Shown piece after piece: positions 11,330 to 22,165 of a DNA stretch of 64,000 nucleotides. Origin of the DNA: Apostichopus japonicus (taxonomy: Eukaryota > Echinodermata > Holothuroidea > Aspidochirotida > Stichopodidae); contig NC_092571.1 in the NCBI RefSeq assembly GCF_037975245.1, positions 14,133,417 to 14,197,416 on the forward strand. Direction: 5' to 3'. The notes beneath the pieces were generated by a model that saw only the letters and a list, made by a program, of their open reading frames with translations, did no database searches and was not told the DNA's origin. How positions within the stretch are numbered: position 1 is the stretch's first letter; each line of letters opens with the position of its first letter. The position numbers were made by a program, and so were the translations under genes.

Positions 11330-13078
11330 AAAGTAATACATTTAACTTTAACTTACACCAACAAAACAAAATGGAAGGTCTACCCCATACAATACAACCC
11401 ATGCTCTACCGATCATGAACGGTCTCCCGCTACACGGTATCTCCAGTCCTAAAACCACTCCCACAACATTAAAACAAAGGAACAATGCCAAGAAAACATG
11501 AGCAGTACTCTCTATTTCTATTATTTCTAATTACATCCTTATATTGCCACACAAAATGCAAATATGTCAACTAAGTTGCAGATGACGGACGGAGAAAATA
11601 GATAAGGTTAAAATTTAAATGTTGGGTTCTGGAAGATCAAAATACTGATAAAAGTACATATGTATAGACAACTTTCAAACTGACAAAGTATTACAAAGAT
11701 ATTGGGTAGCATTCCTCAAACACGGATGTGAACCGAAGATGGTTGAATGTTTCAATTAGTGAACGTAAGACAGATGATGTCGCTCATTCCACTATTTAAA
11801 TCTGCCATGATCCCGTCTTACATCTTTAAACATTCGATATACAACAAAACCCATGGATACAGCAACAGTCCACTTTAATATCAAGAACGTGCTGCCTCAA
11901 CTAGGTCACTACACACTCTTTAGGACAAAAGACATGCGTTTGATTTAAATCAATTTGAAATTATCTTTCATCTGATATTATGTCGTATTCCATGGTTATT
12001 AACAGCGTATGTTCAAAAGGCTTCCCTTTATCACTGCACGGATCAAAAATATTACTTGAAGGAAATACACGTGTGATTGTATGTTAACATTGAAAGTTCG
12101 CAAAGATGAACTAGGAAAAGACATGTTATAACGTCAATATAAAGGCGCCTGTATAGTGGAACTTGGAGATCAGGAACAAGAAATCCCTCGACCACACCAG
12201 CCCACGTTCCTCGGAACAACTATCTAACAGTCCTTTTTGTTTCAAATGGTGTACTTTATAACAATATTAATTACATTAATAAAATAAATTTATAATGCGC
12301 ACGTATCCACCTAGAGGCATAAGGCGAGTTTAAGCTTCTTTTTATTAAGGAGACACTTAGCTGACAATCGCGGTGCAGCAATTGAAAAAGATCTTTACCC
12401 CGATAATGGTTGGTTTTAGGTTCCCTGAGAAGAGTTGTCTTTTGAAGAAGATTAGGTGTCGGAATATATGCTTGATGCATATCAGAGATGTATAAAGGCA
12501 CCACATGCTGAAGAAACTTCAGCATTAGATTGAAAACAATGCAGTTCTTTCATGAATTGTGTAATATTTTTCAAGACCTTTTCGACAAAGTTAGGATGCG
12601 AGTTGCAGTGTTTTTAACGTGCTGAACACAGTGTACACAGTGAACAACTGATGACTGAGAAACATAATAGCTTAAAGGCACTGGTTAAAAGTCGCATCTC
12701 CGATGCGGACTTATTGAGGTTTATTTGAAAGATCTGAGTGACACCAGATCAGGGCTAGATCTTGAATTCCAAGATATTATTGGAAAACGGGGCAGCATGA
12801 TGTTTTGGGCAACTGTATCGAATGCTGCCATAAGTCCAAGAAAATTAATTTTTTAATATTGCCATTGTCAAAGGCAGTTAGGTACGTAACAGTGTTGTTT
12901 CTGTTTCGTGCAATTGTGGGTTTGCGAATGATAAGAAATTGTCCTTTCTGTAAATTTGACAGCATTTGGGGGCTTAAGGGGGGTATACTTATAGGTTAGG
13001 CGATGGTTTTAAATATAATGACTAAACACAAAGTATTTGCGTAAACGGTTAAAAAGCAAAATGACAAAAAAAACTTAC
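11330..13078. other. Intron-like stretch 3' of Ig exon C1
   Basis: No gene is recognised. From about 11690 to 13078 it is paralogous to 48060-48909, the 3' flank of C2. Shared phrases include ACACGGATGTGAAC (ACATGGATGTGAAC in the other copy), GTTGAAAGTTC(G/A)CAAA and GATGAAC. A transmembrane exon would be expected in this interval if C1 were a membrane protein, but I do not see one. Confidence 0.4.
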
Positions 13079-13665
13079 CTGGGATACTTTTAGAGATGTT
13101 AAACCCACATCTGCCAGAATACTGGGGCGTCGAAAGTAACTCCAGTGGTACCTGAGTAGCGATGCATCCAATGTTTGAGTTCTGATTACAAGACGTAACG
13201 TTAATAGAAAGCTTTCGAATACCGTTTACGTCCGTGTAATGTTTCTGAAAAGCACAACCTTCGGGCTCGATCATTTCCAGATTTATCGGTGGAAACCCGT
13301 CTGTTATTGAACACGATATAGTTACGTGGTAGGAACCAGATGGGGATGAGGAGGGGCCTTGACAAACAATAGGTGTAGTTGGCTGGTACACTGTAAAGAG
13401 AAGATAGGTGTGATGAGAGTAAAGGGTATACGGAAAGTCATCACCAGTTTCGATGCATGGGGACTGGGGTTGAGAGCGGATCATTCGTTCGGTTGTTTGG
13501 TTTTTCGTGCCCAGGTAACTTTTCTTACAAAAAATAAGTACCAGTAGCCTCTCGTTGGAGGTTTAAGATGAAAGCAAATCAACCTTAGTGACGTCATCGT
13601 GGTAGTAGGACCGATCTTACTTGACATTCTACTTGACTATATGGCTATGTGAATCAGTCGTCGCT
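13079..13665 (-). pseudogene. Ig-superfamily locus C1, V domain disrupted by an insertion
   Basis: The second Ig domain is open from about 13400 down to the donor GTAAGTTTT at 13079: V-Y-Q-P-T-T-P-I-V-C, I-S-C-S-I-T-D-G-F-P, P-E-G-C-A-F, T-S-C-N-Q-N-S, G-C-I-A-T-Q and R-C-G-F-N-I-S. Upstream, the V-like domain aligns with C2 (D-R-S-Y-Y, T-K-V) but is interrupted by an 86-bp A-tailed insertion at 13449-13534 and by frameshifts and stops. The signal peptide is gone. Reading through the donor adds a hydrophobic tail (F-F-L-S-F-C-F-L-T-V-Y). The closest relative is the intact C2. I judge it a pseudogene. Confidence 0.65.
13449..13534 (+). repeat. Short A-tailed dispersed repeat inside Ig locus C1
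   Basis: A sequence of about 80 nt (TTCGATGCATGGGGACTGG, then TTGAGAGCGGATCA, then TCGTGCCCAGG) ending in A6 is absent from the paralogous C2 exon. A second copy ending in A11 lies at 28897-28997. The A tail in both suggests retroposition of a small RNA by a LINE. I do not recognise the parent RNA. Confidence 0.55.
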
Positions 13666-14699
13666 GTATTTATTTGTATAAGAAGTCATAGCCCGCATAG
13701 CATTACATTCATTTCAATTCACTGCTTCTCTGTCTCCGTAGTGAGAACCAGAGGCAGTGACATTGCAATTGCATGTAACCGAAAAATTCTTTAACTAATA
13801 GCAACTGTTAAAGATGGCTCCTGTGAGAAAGTTGCACCCGTAATACCGTGTGTACCGTGTCTATAAGTATAATATCTTAGATTGAATACTTTTCAAGCAT
13901 GCGTATAATTTACTGTGCATGAATGGTAATTCTACTCAATATAAAGCTACATACATCATAAGACAACATCTTTACAAATTTTAAATTATTTTACTTCTGC
14001 ATGTGTTAAATAGAAATAAATGTATCCTATATATGATATTAATCCCTCGACTCGTAAGATAAAAGTCGTCGAAGGACAAATACAAAGTAGATAAGAAAAG
14101 ATGTCACATAAATCAATCAAAAAGACGTGATGAAGGTGTAAACTATTTTTACGAGCTAACTAACTTTTTCATGACGGGCTTCTTTGTGAGGACAGACTTG
14201 AGTGGCGCGAGTTTCATGGTGAACGATTTTGAAGAGGATTTGTATTTACTTCTCTATATTCGAAGGAAACATTCCCTTGAAGAATACGTGAGGTTTACAA
14301 AAAAGCATTTCAAACATTTAATAGGAACATTAAATTTCATTGATTACTCAGTAGACCTCCTCTAACCAAATCTTCTTTTCAATACGGGTTTTACAATACT
14401 CTCTCTCTCTACCTCTCTTCGGTACAACTTTCTCTGTACCAACTTCTTGCCCTCTCCATCGTTTGCTTTTATCTCAGCTATGAAATGTCGAGATCTTTTT
14501 CCATGCTCTTCTTTATAGGAAGAATTTGATTATGTTTTGTGGATACAACAGTCCAAACAGTAATCACTGCAAGTATGCATTTCATCGAGTTTAATTCAAG
14601 TGAAGATGCAACAGTCCATGTCATTCTCATTTTTTTCTCTAATTGTCTTAAAATAGCCTATTATTTGAAGCTATCATATTCATCGGGCATAGATCTTAC
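13666..14699. other. Gene-free stretch between C1 and D1
   Basis: No gene or repeat family is recognised. The short open frame at 14171-14365 has no paralogue and no domain. A pyrimidine-rich CTCTCTC tract lies near 14400. Confidence 0.4.
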
Positions 14700-15140
14700 C
14701 AAATAAACGGTATTTGTGTTGAAAGAGCATCGGACCAGCAGTCCAGTCATAATAAATCCCCCTTAGGTTGACATTATAAGTTCCAGCATCTTCTGTTTGG
14801 ATGTCTCGTATTCGGAACGAAAAATTGTAACAATACGCCGATGAGTTCCAAGGTATGTATTCAACTTGGAATAGGTAACGATCATATCTAAGATCTTCGT
14901 CCCAGAACATTCCAGAGTAGACAAATGGACTTCGACGAACATCATCATTGGTAGTCAGCTCTGTGAAGTTTAAATCTAATCTAAGCATATGTAAATATGT
15001 ATATGGAAATGAAATACTTGGAAACGATAAGTCACAACCTACAAAAACATAGCAGTCTGTTGAACTTACTGTAGGTCCATCTTGACAATGATAATCACAT
15101 TCAATATCCTCGGAAAATGACAACGTGATTAGACAAATTA
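14700..15140 (-). CDS. Ig-superfamily locus D1: V-like domain exon lacking its start
   Basis: This is an open V-like domain exon ending at a donor GTAAGATCT directly after the Y-R-L-F-G strand, so the second Ig domain would have to come from another exon. That exon layout differs from types A and C. Visible parts are S-F-S-E-D-I-E-C-D-Y-H-C, T-D-C-Y, G-C-D-L-S-F, L-N-F-T-E-L, Y-L-F-Q-V-E-Y and D-A-G-T-Y-N-V. As in its relatives, the Cys of the D-x-G-x-Y-x-C motif is replaced, here by V. Homology to D2 stops exactly at 15140, the tip of an 87-bp inverted repeat, so the initiator Met and the start of the signal peptide are missing. The only in-frame ATG (15121-15123) would give a protein without a signal peptide. 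Probably inactivated. Confidence 0.6.
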
Positions 15141-15257
15141 TGGAATTTTTGTCTGCTTTACCTTATTACTTAATTTGTCTAATCACGTTGTCATTTTCCG
15201 AGGATATTGAATGTGATTATCATTGTCAAGATGGACCTACAGTAAGTTCAACAGACT
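15054..15257. repeat. Perfect 87-bp inverted repeat with 30-bp spacer (fold-back)
   Basis: Positions 15054-15140 and 15171-15257 are exact reverse complements over 87 bp, separated by 15141-15170. The arm comes from the N-terminal coding part of Ig exon D1. The right flank (from about 15266) resumes homology with the 5' flank of D2 at about 51553. The fold-back copy has therefore replaced the short segment that should contain the start codon. A template-switch inversion during replication would produce this. An assembly or library hairpin artefact is the alternative. Confidence 0.85.
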
Positions 15258-15265
15258 ATAAATTA

Positions 15266-15633
15266 ATGTGACAATTATTCGCAATAATCATGTTGTATGT
15301 CGTAACCGCATTAGTGCAACATTTAACGCAAGCTGTCTTTAAAGTGAGGATCACTTTTTATCAATTAATGAGAAGATTAGTTCTCTAGTACCACCTCACC
15401 CGCAGTACAATCGCATATCTGTGTGTTTTCATTTTAAGAATATATGTGCTGTTTAAAAATGAAACTGATCAGGATTGATAATGAAATGAAATCTATATGG
15501 TTACGTCACAATAATAGTTTTGCCAGCTTTAGTTTTAATACTGCTTAAGCTACTTTTGTTTTATTATCATGTAGTCTGCTGATGTCTGTGGTGATGTCAT
15601 GTATCTACTAGTGTATATAACATTGATATAACA
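15266..15633. other. 5' flank of Ig locus D1
   Basis: The sequence is non-coding. It is paralogous to 51550-51740 upstream of D2 (shared TGACAATTATTC and TGTGTGTTTTCATTT phrases). A promoter may once have been here, but no clear TATA element is seen. Confidence 0.45.
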
Positions 15634-17537
15634 GGATGGCAAACATTAAAGCCGGCGTTTGCCTCTACATCCCAATGGTAGGATCATGGTAAGTTGCGCA
15701 TCAAACGCTACGCAATTCATTATTGCGTGACCCGCGCACGGCGGCGGAGAGAAAAATTCTCGAAGCTGTGCGAAGAGGTTTGGCTTCGGCTGTCATCGCT
15801 TTGCAGACTTATCTCGATGAAAAGTACCATGGTGCCCGCGTCAAGGCACGTGTCGAAGCGGTGAAGGCTGAGAAGCGCCCTTCACTGAGGTTTTACCAGC
15901 CCGTTAGCTCATCGTCGGGTGACAGACGCGTCTCATCTGTGCGCGCTACTGATGGGACCGTGGTTGGCGACCCTCACGGCATTATCCGTGTGTACAAAAA
16001 TTATTATTTGAATTTGTATACGCGTAGCAAAGTCGACTTGTCGGGACAGGCCGATTTATTGAGGGGAATCTCAAAAACTGTTTCCAAGTGGTCAATGATA
16101 TTCTGGAGGCGGAATAACCACTGTTGAGCTTTGGAAGGCGCTTTCAAGGATGAAGAATGGCAAGTCCTCGGGTTCGGACGGACTATTGAGGGAACTGATT
16201 TTTGTTTTGTATCAGGAAAGTTTCTGTTCTGTGATCGTAAATGGATTTTGTTCAGAGTTTTTATCGTAGAGAGTGAGGTACGCCAGGGGTGCCATGTCTT
16301 CATTGCAGAATATCAAAACTAATGATTTATGTTTTGTTGAGGAGTCCCTCTCCCGTCTTTTGGATAGGGACTCGAGACTTTTTTCATTCGTTGTGTCAGG
16401 GGGTGTCAAAGTGAAATGCGTTCAATATGCAGATGACGTGTTTGGTTTCGAGTGTCACCTCTTTTCGTGCCCACTTGCAGGATTAATACATCTTTGAGAG
16501 AGCTACCGAGCGAAGTTGAATCCGAATAAGACAAAGGGCCTTCGCCTGAGTAGCTGGAGTTACAGCCATTTGGTGAATCGTGGTCGCATCAGAATATCAA
16601 AACTAATGATATATGGTTCGGCTACAATGCACCTTGTGATGTCATCTGGATCGAGAGGGCTAATGTATTTCAGGGCAGCCTCGAAACCTGGCTTTCGATA
16701 TTGGGGAAAGTCAGTGTTATTAATCGTTTTTTTTCCCGCCCATCTTCTGGTACCTAGGCGCGGTGTACCCAATTCCGTGTCACGTCCTGGTTCGGCTGGA
16801 GAGGGCGATGTTTTCATTTATTTGGTCGGGTGGTACAGAGCTTGTTAAGAGAGGTGGTAATGTAGCAAAAACTGGAAAAGGTTGGGCGTTAGGGGGAGGG
16901 GTTCATCTTGGTAGTAAATTGTTATTTTTTGCTAATTAGGCAATTGTTTGTAGCGGGAACTGACCGAGGGTTGCCTTGTTCATATTTAGTACGTTTTGGG
17001 GCGGGTTGAACTTGCGTCGACGGGTCCCGCCGCTGTTAAGCAAGAGAGAACATCTCATGTTTTTTTTGGGGGGGGGGCATTGATTTTTGTCAAGCTTGTG
17101 GGAGTGGTTTCAGACCTGGACCAACGGGAGACAGTTCATGGTCGGTAGGACAGGGCTCTGTGTTTTATGGGATGGATCCTCCCGTTTGTTCTGTTTCTGT
17201 GTAGCACCGTGTTTTTTGTGGAATAGATGCAATATAGTTTTAAGGGGAAAATTTGCAAGTTGATAGGCAGTACTGGAGGTGTGGCATTCGCCTTCAGGTT
17301 GCAGGCGATTTTCGCCGTTTATTTGGGGCTGCCTTTTTGTTTTGCTGCGTGCTGGTCTTCCTTTTGTGATTTTTTAATGTTCGAGTGGGTGGTTCGGGGT
17401 TTGTCTCTGCTGGTGGGCGTATTTACTTTTTTTTTTGGCTCGCTTGACTTGAGTTTGTTTGTCAGATTGTGCTGGTTGGGTAGTGCCGTTTGGCCGTGAC
17501 GTGTTGTATCCCACAGGGCAGGTCACGTTAAAAGCGC
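15634..17537 (+). mobile_element. 5'-truncated, internally deleted Tx1-like LINE
   Basis: This is a decayed copy of the ORF2 gene from the end of the endonuclease domain through the reverse transcriptase to the 3' terminus. It starts at GGATGGCAAACATT, equivalent to about 60156 in element B. It has recognisable stretches such as F-Y-Q-P-V-S-S-S-S-G-D-R-R-V and V-K-C-V-Q-Y-A-D-D-V near 16410-16440, and ends at GGTCACGTTAAAAGCGC. Large internal deletions and frameshifts remove most of the palm and thumb. It belongs to an older subfamily than A and B. No clear target-site duplication was found. Confidence 0.8.
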
Positions 17538-17649
17538 ATTTAGTCATTTTTTACAGTTCATACAGGGACGTGCGTTTACGGGGGGGGGGGCGGGATTTCT
17601 GGGGTAATTAATAGAGGTTATTTCGTTTTCGGTCTGATACAAGATGAGT

Positions 17650-19423
17650 TCTTCTCCCTATGTAACATATACGATGTAGAATGAGAACAAGATGAGATAT
17701 TTTACCATTATTAATATTAAAAATCTGGTGTCTGCTTCCTGGTTTAGAGTTAATCTGTACCCGTCCCCCATCTACCGCCCCTTCCCTCCCTCCGGCTGGT
17801 TTCGAGACAGGTTTTCCACTACTAGACGTCGGCGGCGTTTCATTGGTGGAAGCGATGGGATTCTATTTCTGGCGTGGACCGAATCTAGATGTCTGGTACC
17901 AACCGCTGTGAACAGCCGGCTACGTAGTCACCTCCGGACGAGAACATCACTGATGTGTACGTGCAGGTTAGACCGACATCCTGGGGAGGGATACAAGCAA
18001 CAACTGATCAAGACGGGCCTGGCCGGGGAGATAAAGGGGACGGTGATAGATTGACTGACTTTCCTGTGAGTCCAGAGTCTCTGCGGGACAAAAAATGTGG
18101 CTCAACGGCAGACAGAACTAAAACCGCCTTCCGTTGGTAAAGCAAAATTATAAGAGGCCAACTGAAAAGGACGGCAGGTGAATGGCAACCAGCTAGCATA
18201 GAACAACCGTGGGATAGTCCAGAGGAAGAGACTGTGATGCAGCCGCCGATAAGGTCTTATGAAAGTGTTCCAGTTTTTGGCCGGAGTGTTTCTTAGAACA
18301 AACGAGTTGCGACCTGGTATGACATTAGGGTATCCTTGAAAAAGGGAATAATCGGAGGTTGTCTATAATGATTGAACACCAGTTGGCAAAGAATGTGGCA
18401 CCCGCGGTTTGAGCCTAGGCTCTCATTTCGAGTGCTTCAAGAGTAACATCGCCCTCAATTTATGGTTCAACACCCTGGGAGGATTACGTAGTTTGATTTG
18501 GCGTAATATCAGAGCTTTATAAACTGTTGGAACGGCAGAACAAGGGCGTTAACTTACATGCCAGCAGGGCACAGACCAGGATGTACTTGCTGATCTCGAT
18601 GCAGCGAAGAGTAGGAGATTTGAGTCTCTCACGGATTTACTCGAACAATAATAATAGATAATATAACATTTGCTTTTTATATAGCGCTTTATACCAGCGA
18701 TAAGTCTCGAAGCTTTACACACGTTATACCATCCCTGGTCAATGATGCTTGTCCCAGAGACAATACCTCCAGTCGGCATCAGTTATATACTGCGCCCAAT
18801 GACAAGTTACCTCAAAGGTACCAATTTAACACCTGGGTGGAGAGAGGCAAGTGAGATAAAGCATATGCCCAAGGACACAGCGTAATGAACTAGGCAGGAA
18901 TCGAACCAGCATTCCTTGGATCACGAGTCCGACGCCTTAGTCAATTGGCCACCACACTGCAACAAAGGTTCGGGAAAGCTAACCAGATGGACATATTCAG
19001 AACGCTCTTACGTTAATGGACCTGACAACAAAGGGAGAGTATTCCAGAACTGGCAATGATAAACAACAATTTCTCGCGTGCTTAATCTCATGCCTTCATT
19101 GAGATGAAAGAGACCCTAGCAAAAGAGTTCTTTATAAATGCCATTAGTGACAGTGACAGTAGATGGAAAATATATCAGTCGCGACCCAAGAACCTTGATA
19201 AACAATGAGCATTAAATGCTGGAATTGTGGAGAGATGGGCCATTTTTGAAGGGACTGTCCCTACTCCAACCCCCTCACCCCTCCCTCCCTGAAAGAGGTT
19301 ACCCTGCAGAGGAGGAAAAGAATATTAATCCCGTCGATGTACCACTCTCATGGAAGAGGTTGCATTCTGTGTGTGCGAAAGGTTTTTTACGTTAAGCTAG
19401 AGCTGGAGGGTGTCGAAGTGAGC
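17650..19423 (+). mobile_element. Ty3/gypsy-like LTR retrotransposon relic (gag to start of protease)
   Basis: This is a degenerate LTR retrotransposon. TTGGTGGAAGCGATGGG near 17842 resembles a primer-binding region just after an LTR 3' end. Gag-like segments follow. One reads L-A-D-L-D-A-A-K-S-R-R-F-E-S-L before the SINE, and R-F-G-K-A-N-Q follows it. Further on come E-S-I-P-E-L-A, then E-M-K-E-T-L-A-K-E-F-F-I-N-A-I-S-D-S-D and Y-Q-S-R-P-K-N-L-D-K. A CCHC knuckle (C-W-N-C-G-E-M-G-H-F, with a stop, then D-C-P) lies at about 19213-19255. The relic ends with F-Y-V-K-L-E-L-E-G-V-E-V, the usual lead-in to a retropepsin, cut off at 19424 by a Tx1 insertion. Frameshifts and stops are frequent and no pol is left. 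Confidence 0.65.
18648..18960 (-). mobile_element. tRNA-derived SINE
   Basis: Read on the minus strand, the head (18960 to about 18888) is tRNA-like, with an A-box-like TGGCCAATTGACTAAGGCG and a perfect B box GGTTCGATTCC. The body holds GTGTCCTTGGGCATATGC, CCACCCAGGTGTTAAATTGG and TATAAAGCGCTATATAAA, ending in a short ATTATTATT tail. This head-plus-body structure is typical of tRNA-derived SINEs of marine invertebrates. It is inserted in the gypsy gag relic between L-L-E-Q and R-F-G, flanked by AACAA on both sides. It is not a functional tRNA gene because the stems are imperfect. Confidence 0.8.
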
Positions 19424-20158
19424 ATACTTTTTACTTGACCCGCCCTGGGGGAACTAAAAACGTAACGGTCAAACTGCACGGAAATACTTAACTCCTCCTA
19501 TAAACAAAGCTCACAACTCAAGCAACCTAAGACAGGCCGACCGACGGAGACAAACTACCGACACCCCCCCCCCGACCATTAAAAAAGCCACAAACGGACA
19601 GCCAGCCCAAAAACCCCTCCCCTCCCCAGCACCCCAGCTCCCGTAGAAGGCAGCACCAGATACACGGCGAAAATCACCTTCAACATGAAGGCGAATGTCA
19701 CACTTCACCGCCTCCAGGACTGCCTGCCAACTGGCAAATTCCCCTAAAAACTATATTACATCTATTCCTCCAAATAAGTTTTTTTTTCAAAATGGCACAA
19801 GCACAAATAACACGATGCAACACAGCAACAGAACAAACTGGAGGGTCTATCTCATAAAATACAAAGCCCTGTCCAACCGACCATGAACGATCTCCCGTTA
19901 CACGGTCGGTCAAGTCCTGAAATCAATCCCACAACTTGAAAACGAAGGAACAATGAAAACACATGACCAGTTCTCTCTAGGCTGTCACAGCCGGTCCTCG
20001 GGCACATCCCTTTAACCAACCGGCAATGATACCATTTCATATTGGTCACAAAGGCACCTTGTGCGATTCTCTAGGCAAGATCGCAACTATTCAGCCCTGA
20101 TATGCACCGAACGCCATTCCTCGGTGGAATGACAACCATGTACAAATATTGCATTGGT

Positions 20159-21868
20159 AGTTGGTTATCGTGGAGTGCGGACGTGTTTTCGGCTGCTCTC
20201 CACTTTTCGTTGACCACACATTTTGTGTTTTTTTACGTTGGCCTTTTAATAGTTTGTAGTTTGTTTAATGTAGTTTTGGCTTTGTTTCGTGGTTTTTGTT
20301 TTTCGTAGGTGCGTGTCTTGCCACACCCCTCGCTGTCATGGCGGCTCGCCGTGACAGCAAAATCGTATTGTTGAGTTTTTCGGGGGAGGCTAAGGTCGTA
20401 CCCGGACAAGTTTTTTTTCAGTTTTGCGTTCTGTTGGTTTAAAGGTCCATGGAGAGGTTGACACGCCTCAGCGTAAACCTCTCCGGGTTATGAATGTTTT
20501 TGATGTTCGGTTCACCTCGGAGGCTGCCCGCGTCCGAGGCGTTCATGTGTTGGAGGGAGTTGAGGGACTGAAGGTCACACCGTATGACAGTTCGGTGTGG
20601 GTAACAGTCCTCCATCTCCCTCTGGACATGTCTGAACTGGTTGTTGTGCCGACACTGAGGGGTTTTGGGAAAGTGACCGGCTACGAGGAGCCGGAATTCC
20701 TTGAATGTAAGGGTGTTAAGACCGGGACGAGTTAGAACTCAAGTCCGATATCCCCTCTACCTTGTGGGCTAATTGGCAAAGGGCCCACATTGCATATCCA
20801 GGCAAGCCTCGCACTTGTTGGAGGTGTGGGCTGGAAGGGCATGAGGCCAGGTTGTGCCCGAACAAGCGGTATAGCCGTTGTTTACAGCTTGGGCAAACCC
20901 TGGTCGAGTGTAAATGGGATATCGTGTGTAACACGTGTGGGAAAACGGGCCATCTCGCCCGTTTATGCCCAGACCGCTCAAACGCCATGAGAGTGGCTAC
21001 GGGCGTGACTGAAGCGGTCCCAGTTCCGTCTGCTGAGACTGTCAGCCTGCCCACTGAGGCGGAGCTGGACAAAACGGAGGAGATGGTACTAGCGGAGTGG
21101 CATGCGGAGCAGGATGCCGCTTGTACTTGTTCACCGGTAGCTACGCCCGCCATCGGATATTAGTCGGGCCCCGAATCATCTGGCCCAAGGGACATTAAGT
21201 GGCCCAGATTCTGATTCGTCAATTGAGGACTGCACTACAGCCGTAGTAGTTGTGGCTAAGGAGTCCTCCGATTGGTTTGATGAGACGAAACAGGCCACTG
21301 ATTTCATTGACTCGAGTGGCAGTTGCTTCCGCTATACCGGACACGATGGTCGCTAGTGGACCTCCTGTTCCTGCCAGGGAGGTCCACTCGATCAGGGTTG
21401 ATGGGGAGCTAAGAACTCTGCTCGCTCGAAGGAAAAGGGGGAACATTGCTATGGGCCTGAAAAAGACCCGTATTGGGAAAACTTCGCAGGTAATGCGCTA
21501 GCCTGTCGTCTACTATCGGGACGGCGTACCCGGATGAATTTTGGAGTGAGTTAGTTGTGAGGTGTGAGGGGGGGGGGGGGTGGGGGTTGTGTGGTCGTTA
21601 CATAATATGGGTTGGGGGGTTCTGTTTGTGGTTTGGAGTTGGATTTTTGGGGCTGGTTTGTAGAGCGTTATTGTTTTGGTTCTGTTAGTTTTTGGGTCCG
21701 TGTCCTTTTCACGTCACGTTAAACGCTACATTATATACATTTGTGGGTTAGTGAGAGATTTCTGTTTGTAGGTTTTCAGTTGGGTTTTTGGTGGTTGTTA
21801 AACAGACTGGGATTGTTCTTGGTTTTGTTGACTTGGTCCGTGTCCGTTTCTTTGCACGTAAAAAGCAC
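20159..21868 (+). mobile_element. ORF1-only Tx1-like retroelement, copy 2 (full length)
   Basis: This is a 1710-bp element from a Tx1-like 5' end (AGTTGGTTATCGTGGAGTGC, compare AGTTGGCTTTCGTGGAGTGC in elements A and B) to the 3' terminus CACGTAAAAAGCAC. Target-site duplications are AAATATTGCATT at 20144 and GAATATTGTATT at 21869, inside an older Tx1 ORF2. It has a 5' UTR, a single ORF1 region (ATG at 20338) and a duplicated 3' UTR, with no endonuclease or reverse transcriptase. It shares its whole layout with copy 1, and this copy retains the 5' end. It must have moved with enzymes from another element. Confidence 0.8.
20338..21500 (+). pseudogene. ORF1 (CCHC zinc-knuckle protein) of the ORF1-only element, copy 2
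   Basis: The ATG at 20338 begins M-A-A-R-R-D-S-K-I-V, parallel to M-A-S-R-R-D-S in the full-length LINEs. A T-run near 20412 is one base shorter than in copy 1 and shifts the frame. The second segment (20424-20735) holds V-T-P-Y-D-S-S-V-W-V-T-V. The third (20762-21163) holds three knuckles: C-W-R-C-G-L-E-G-H-E-A-R-L-C, a second in which the histidine is replaced (L-G-Q-T-L), and C-N-T-C-G-K-T-G-H-L-A-R-L-C. The C-terminal tail (E-S-S-D-W-F-D-E-T-K-Q-A-T-D) is shared with copy 1. Inactive as it stands. Confidence 0.7.
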
Positions 21869-22165
21869 GAATATTGTATTCAAGGCCCTGTCTCTCAAAG
21901 AACTGAGCACAAGGTCCGGCCGTGACAGTTCAACGGTGGGCAACTCCTTAGGGGTGAAACAAATGACACGCACTACTCTACTCGGGGTATTACTATGCGG
22001 TGCTGTGTTGTTAAACAGGGCCGGTGCCCATCGACGCAAGTGCAACCCTCCCAAAAAACGTAGAAAAAAGGCAACCCTGGGTCTGTTACCACTACAAATA
22101 ATTGCTTAAATAACAAAAAAGGCGATTTACTTTCCAAATGAATCACCCCAACCCTCCAGATTGCT

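Larger units (their letters stand above)
19424..22165 (-). mobile_element. 5'-truncated Tx1-like LINE, split by a nested insertion
   Basis: Two minus-strand pieces form one ORF2 C-terminal fragment. Positions 22165-21869 carry W-G-G-L-H-L-R-R-W-A-P-A-L-F to R-D-R-A-L-N-T-I-F-V. Positions 20158-19424 continue with W-R-S-V-H, C-P-R-T-G-C-D-S-L-E-R-T-G-H and on to the 3' end (GTCAAGTAAAAAGTAT). The gap is filled by the plus-strand ORF1-only element at 20159-21868. The fragment itself cuts the gypsy relic. Frameshifts are common, so no protein is expected. Confidence 0.8.

Noticed and set aside
18888-18960. Possible functional tRNA gene on the minus strand
   Set aside because: The B box is good, but the acceptor stem does not pair, and the downstream body and AT-rich tail identify it as a SINE head.
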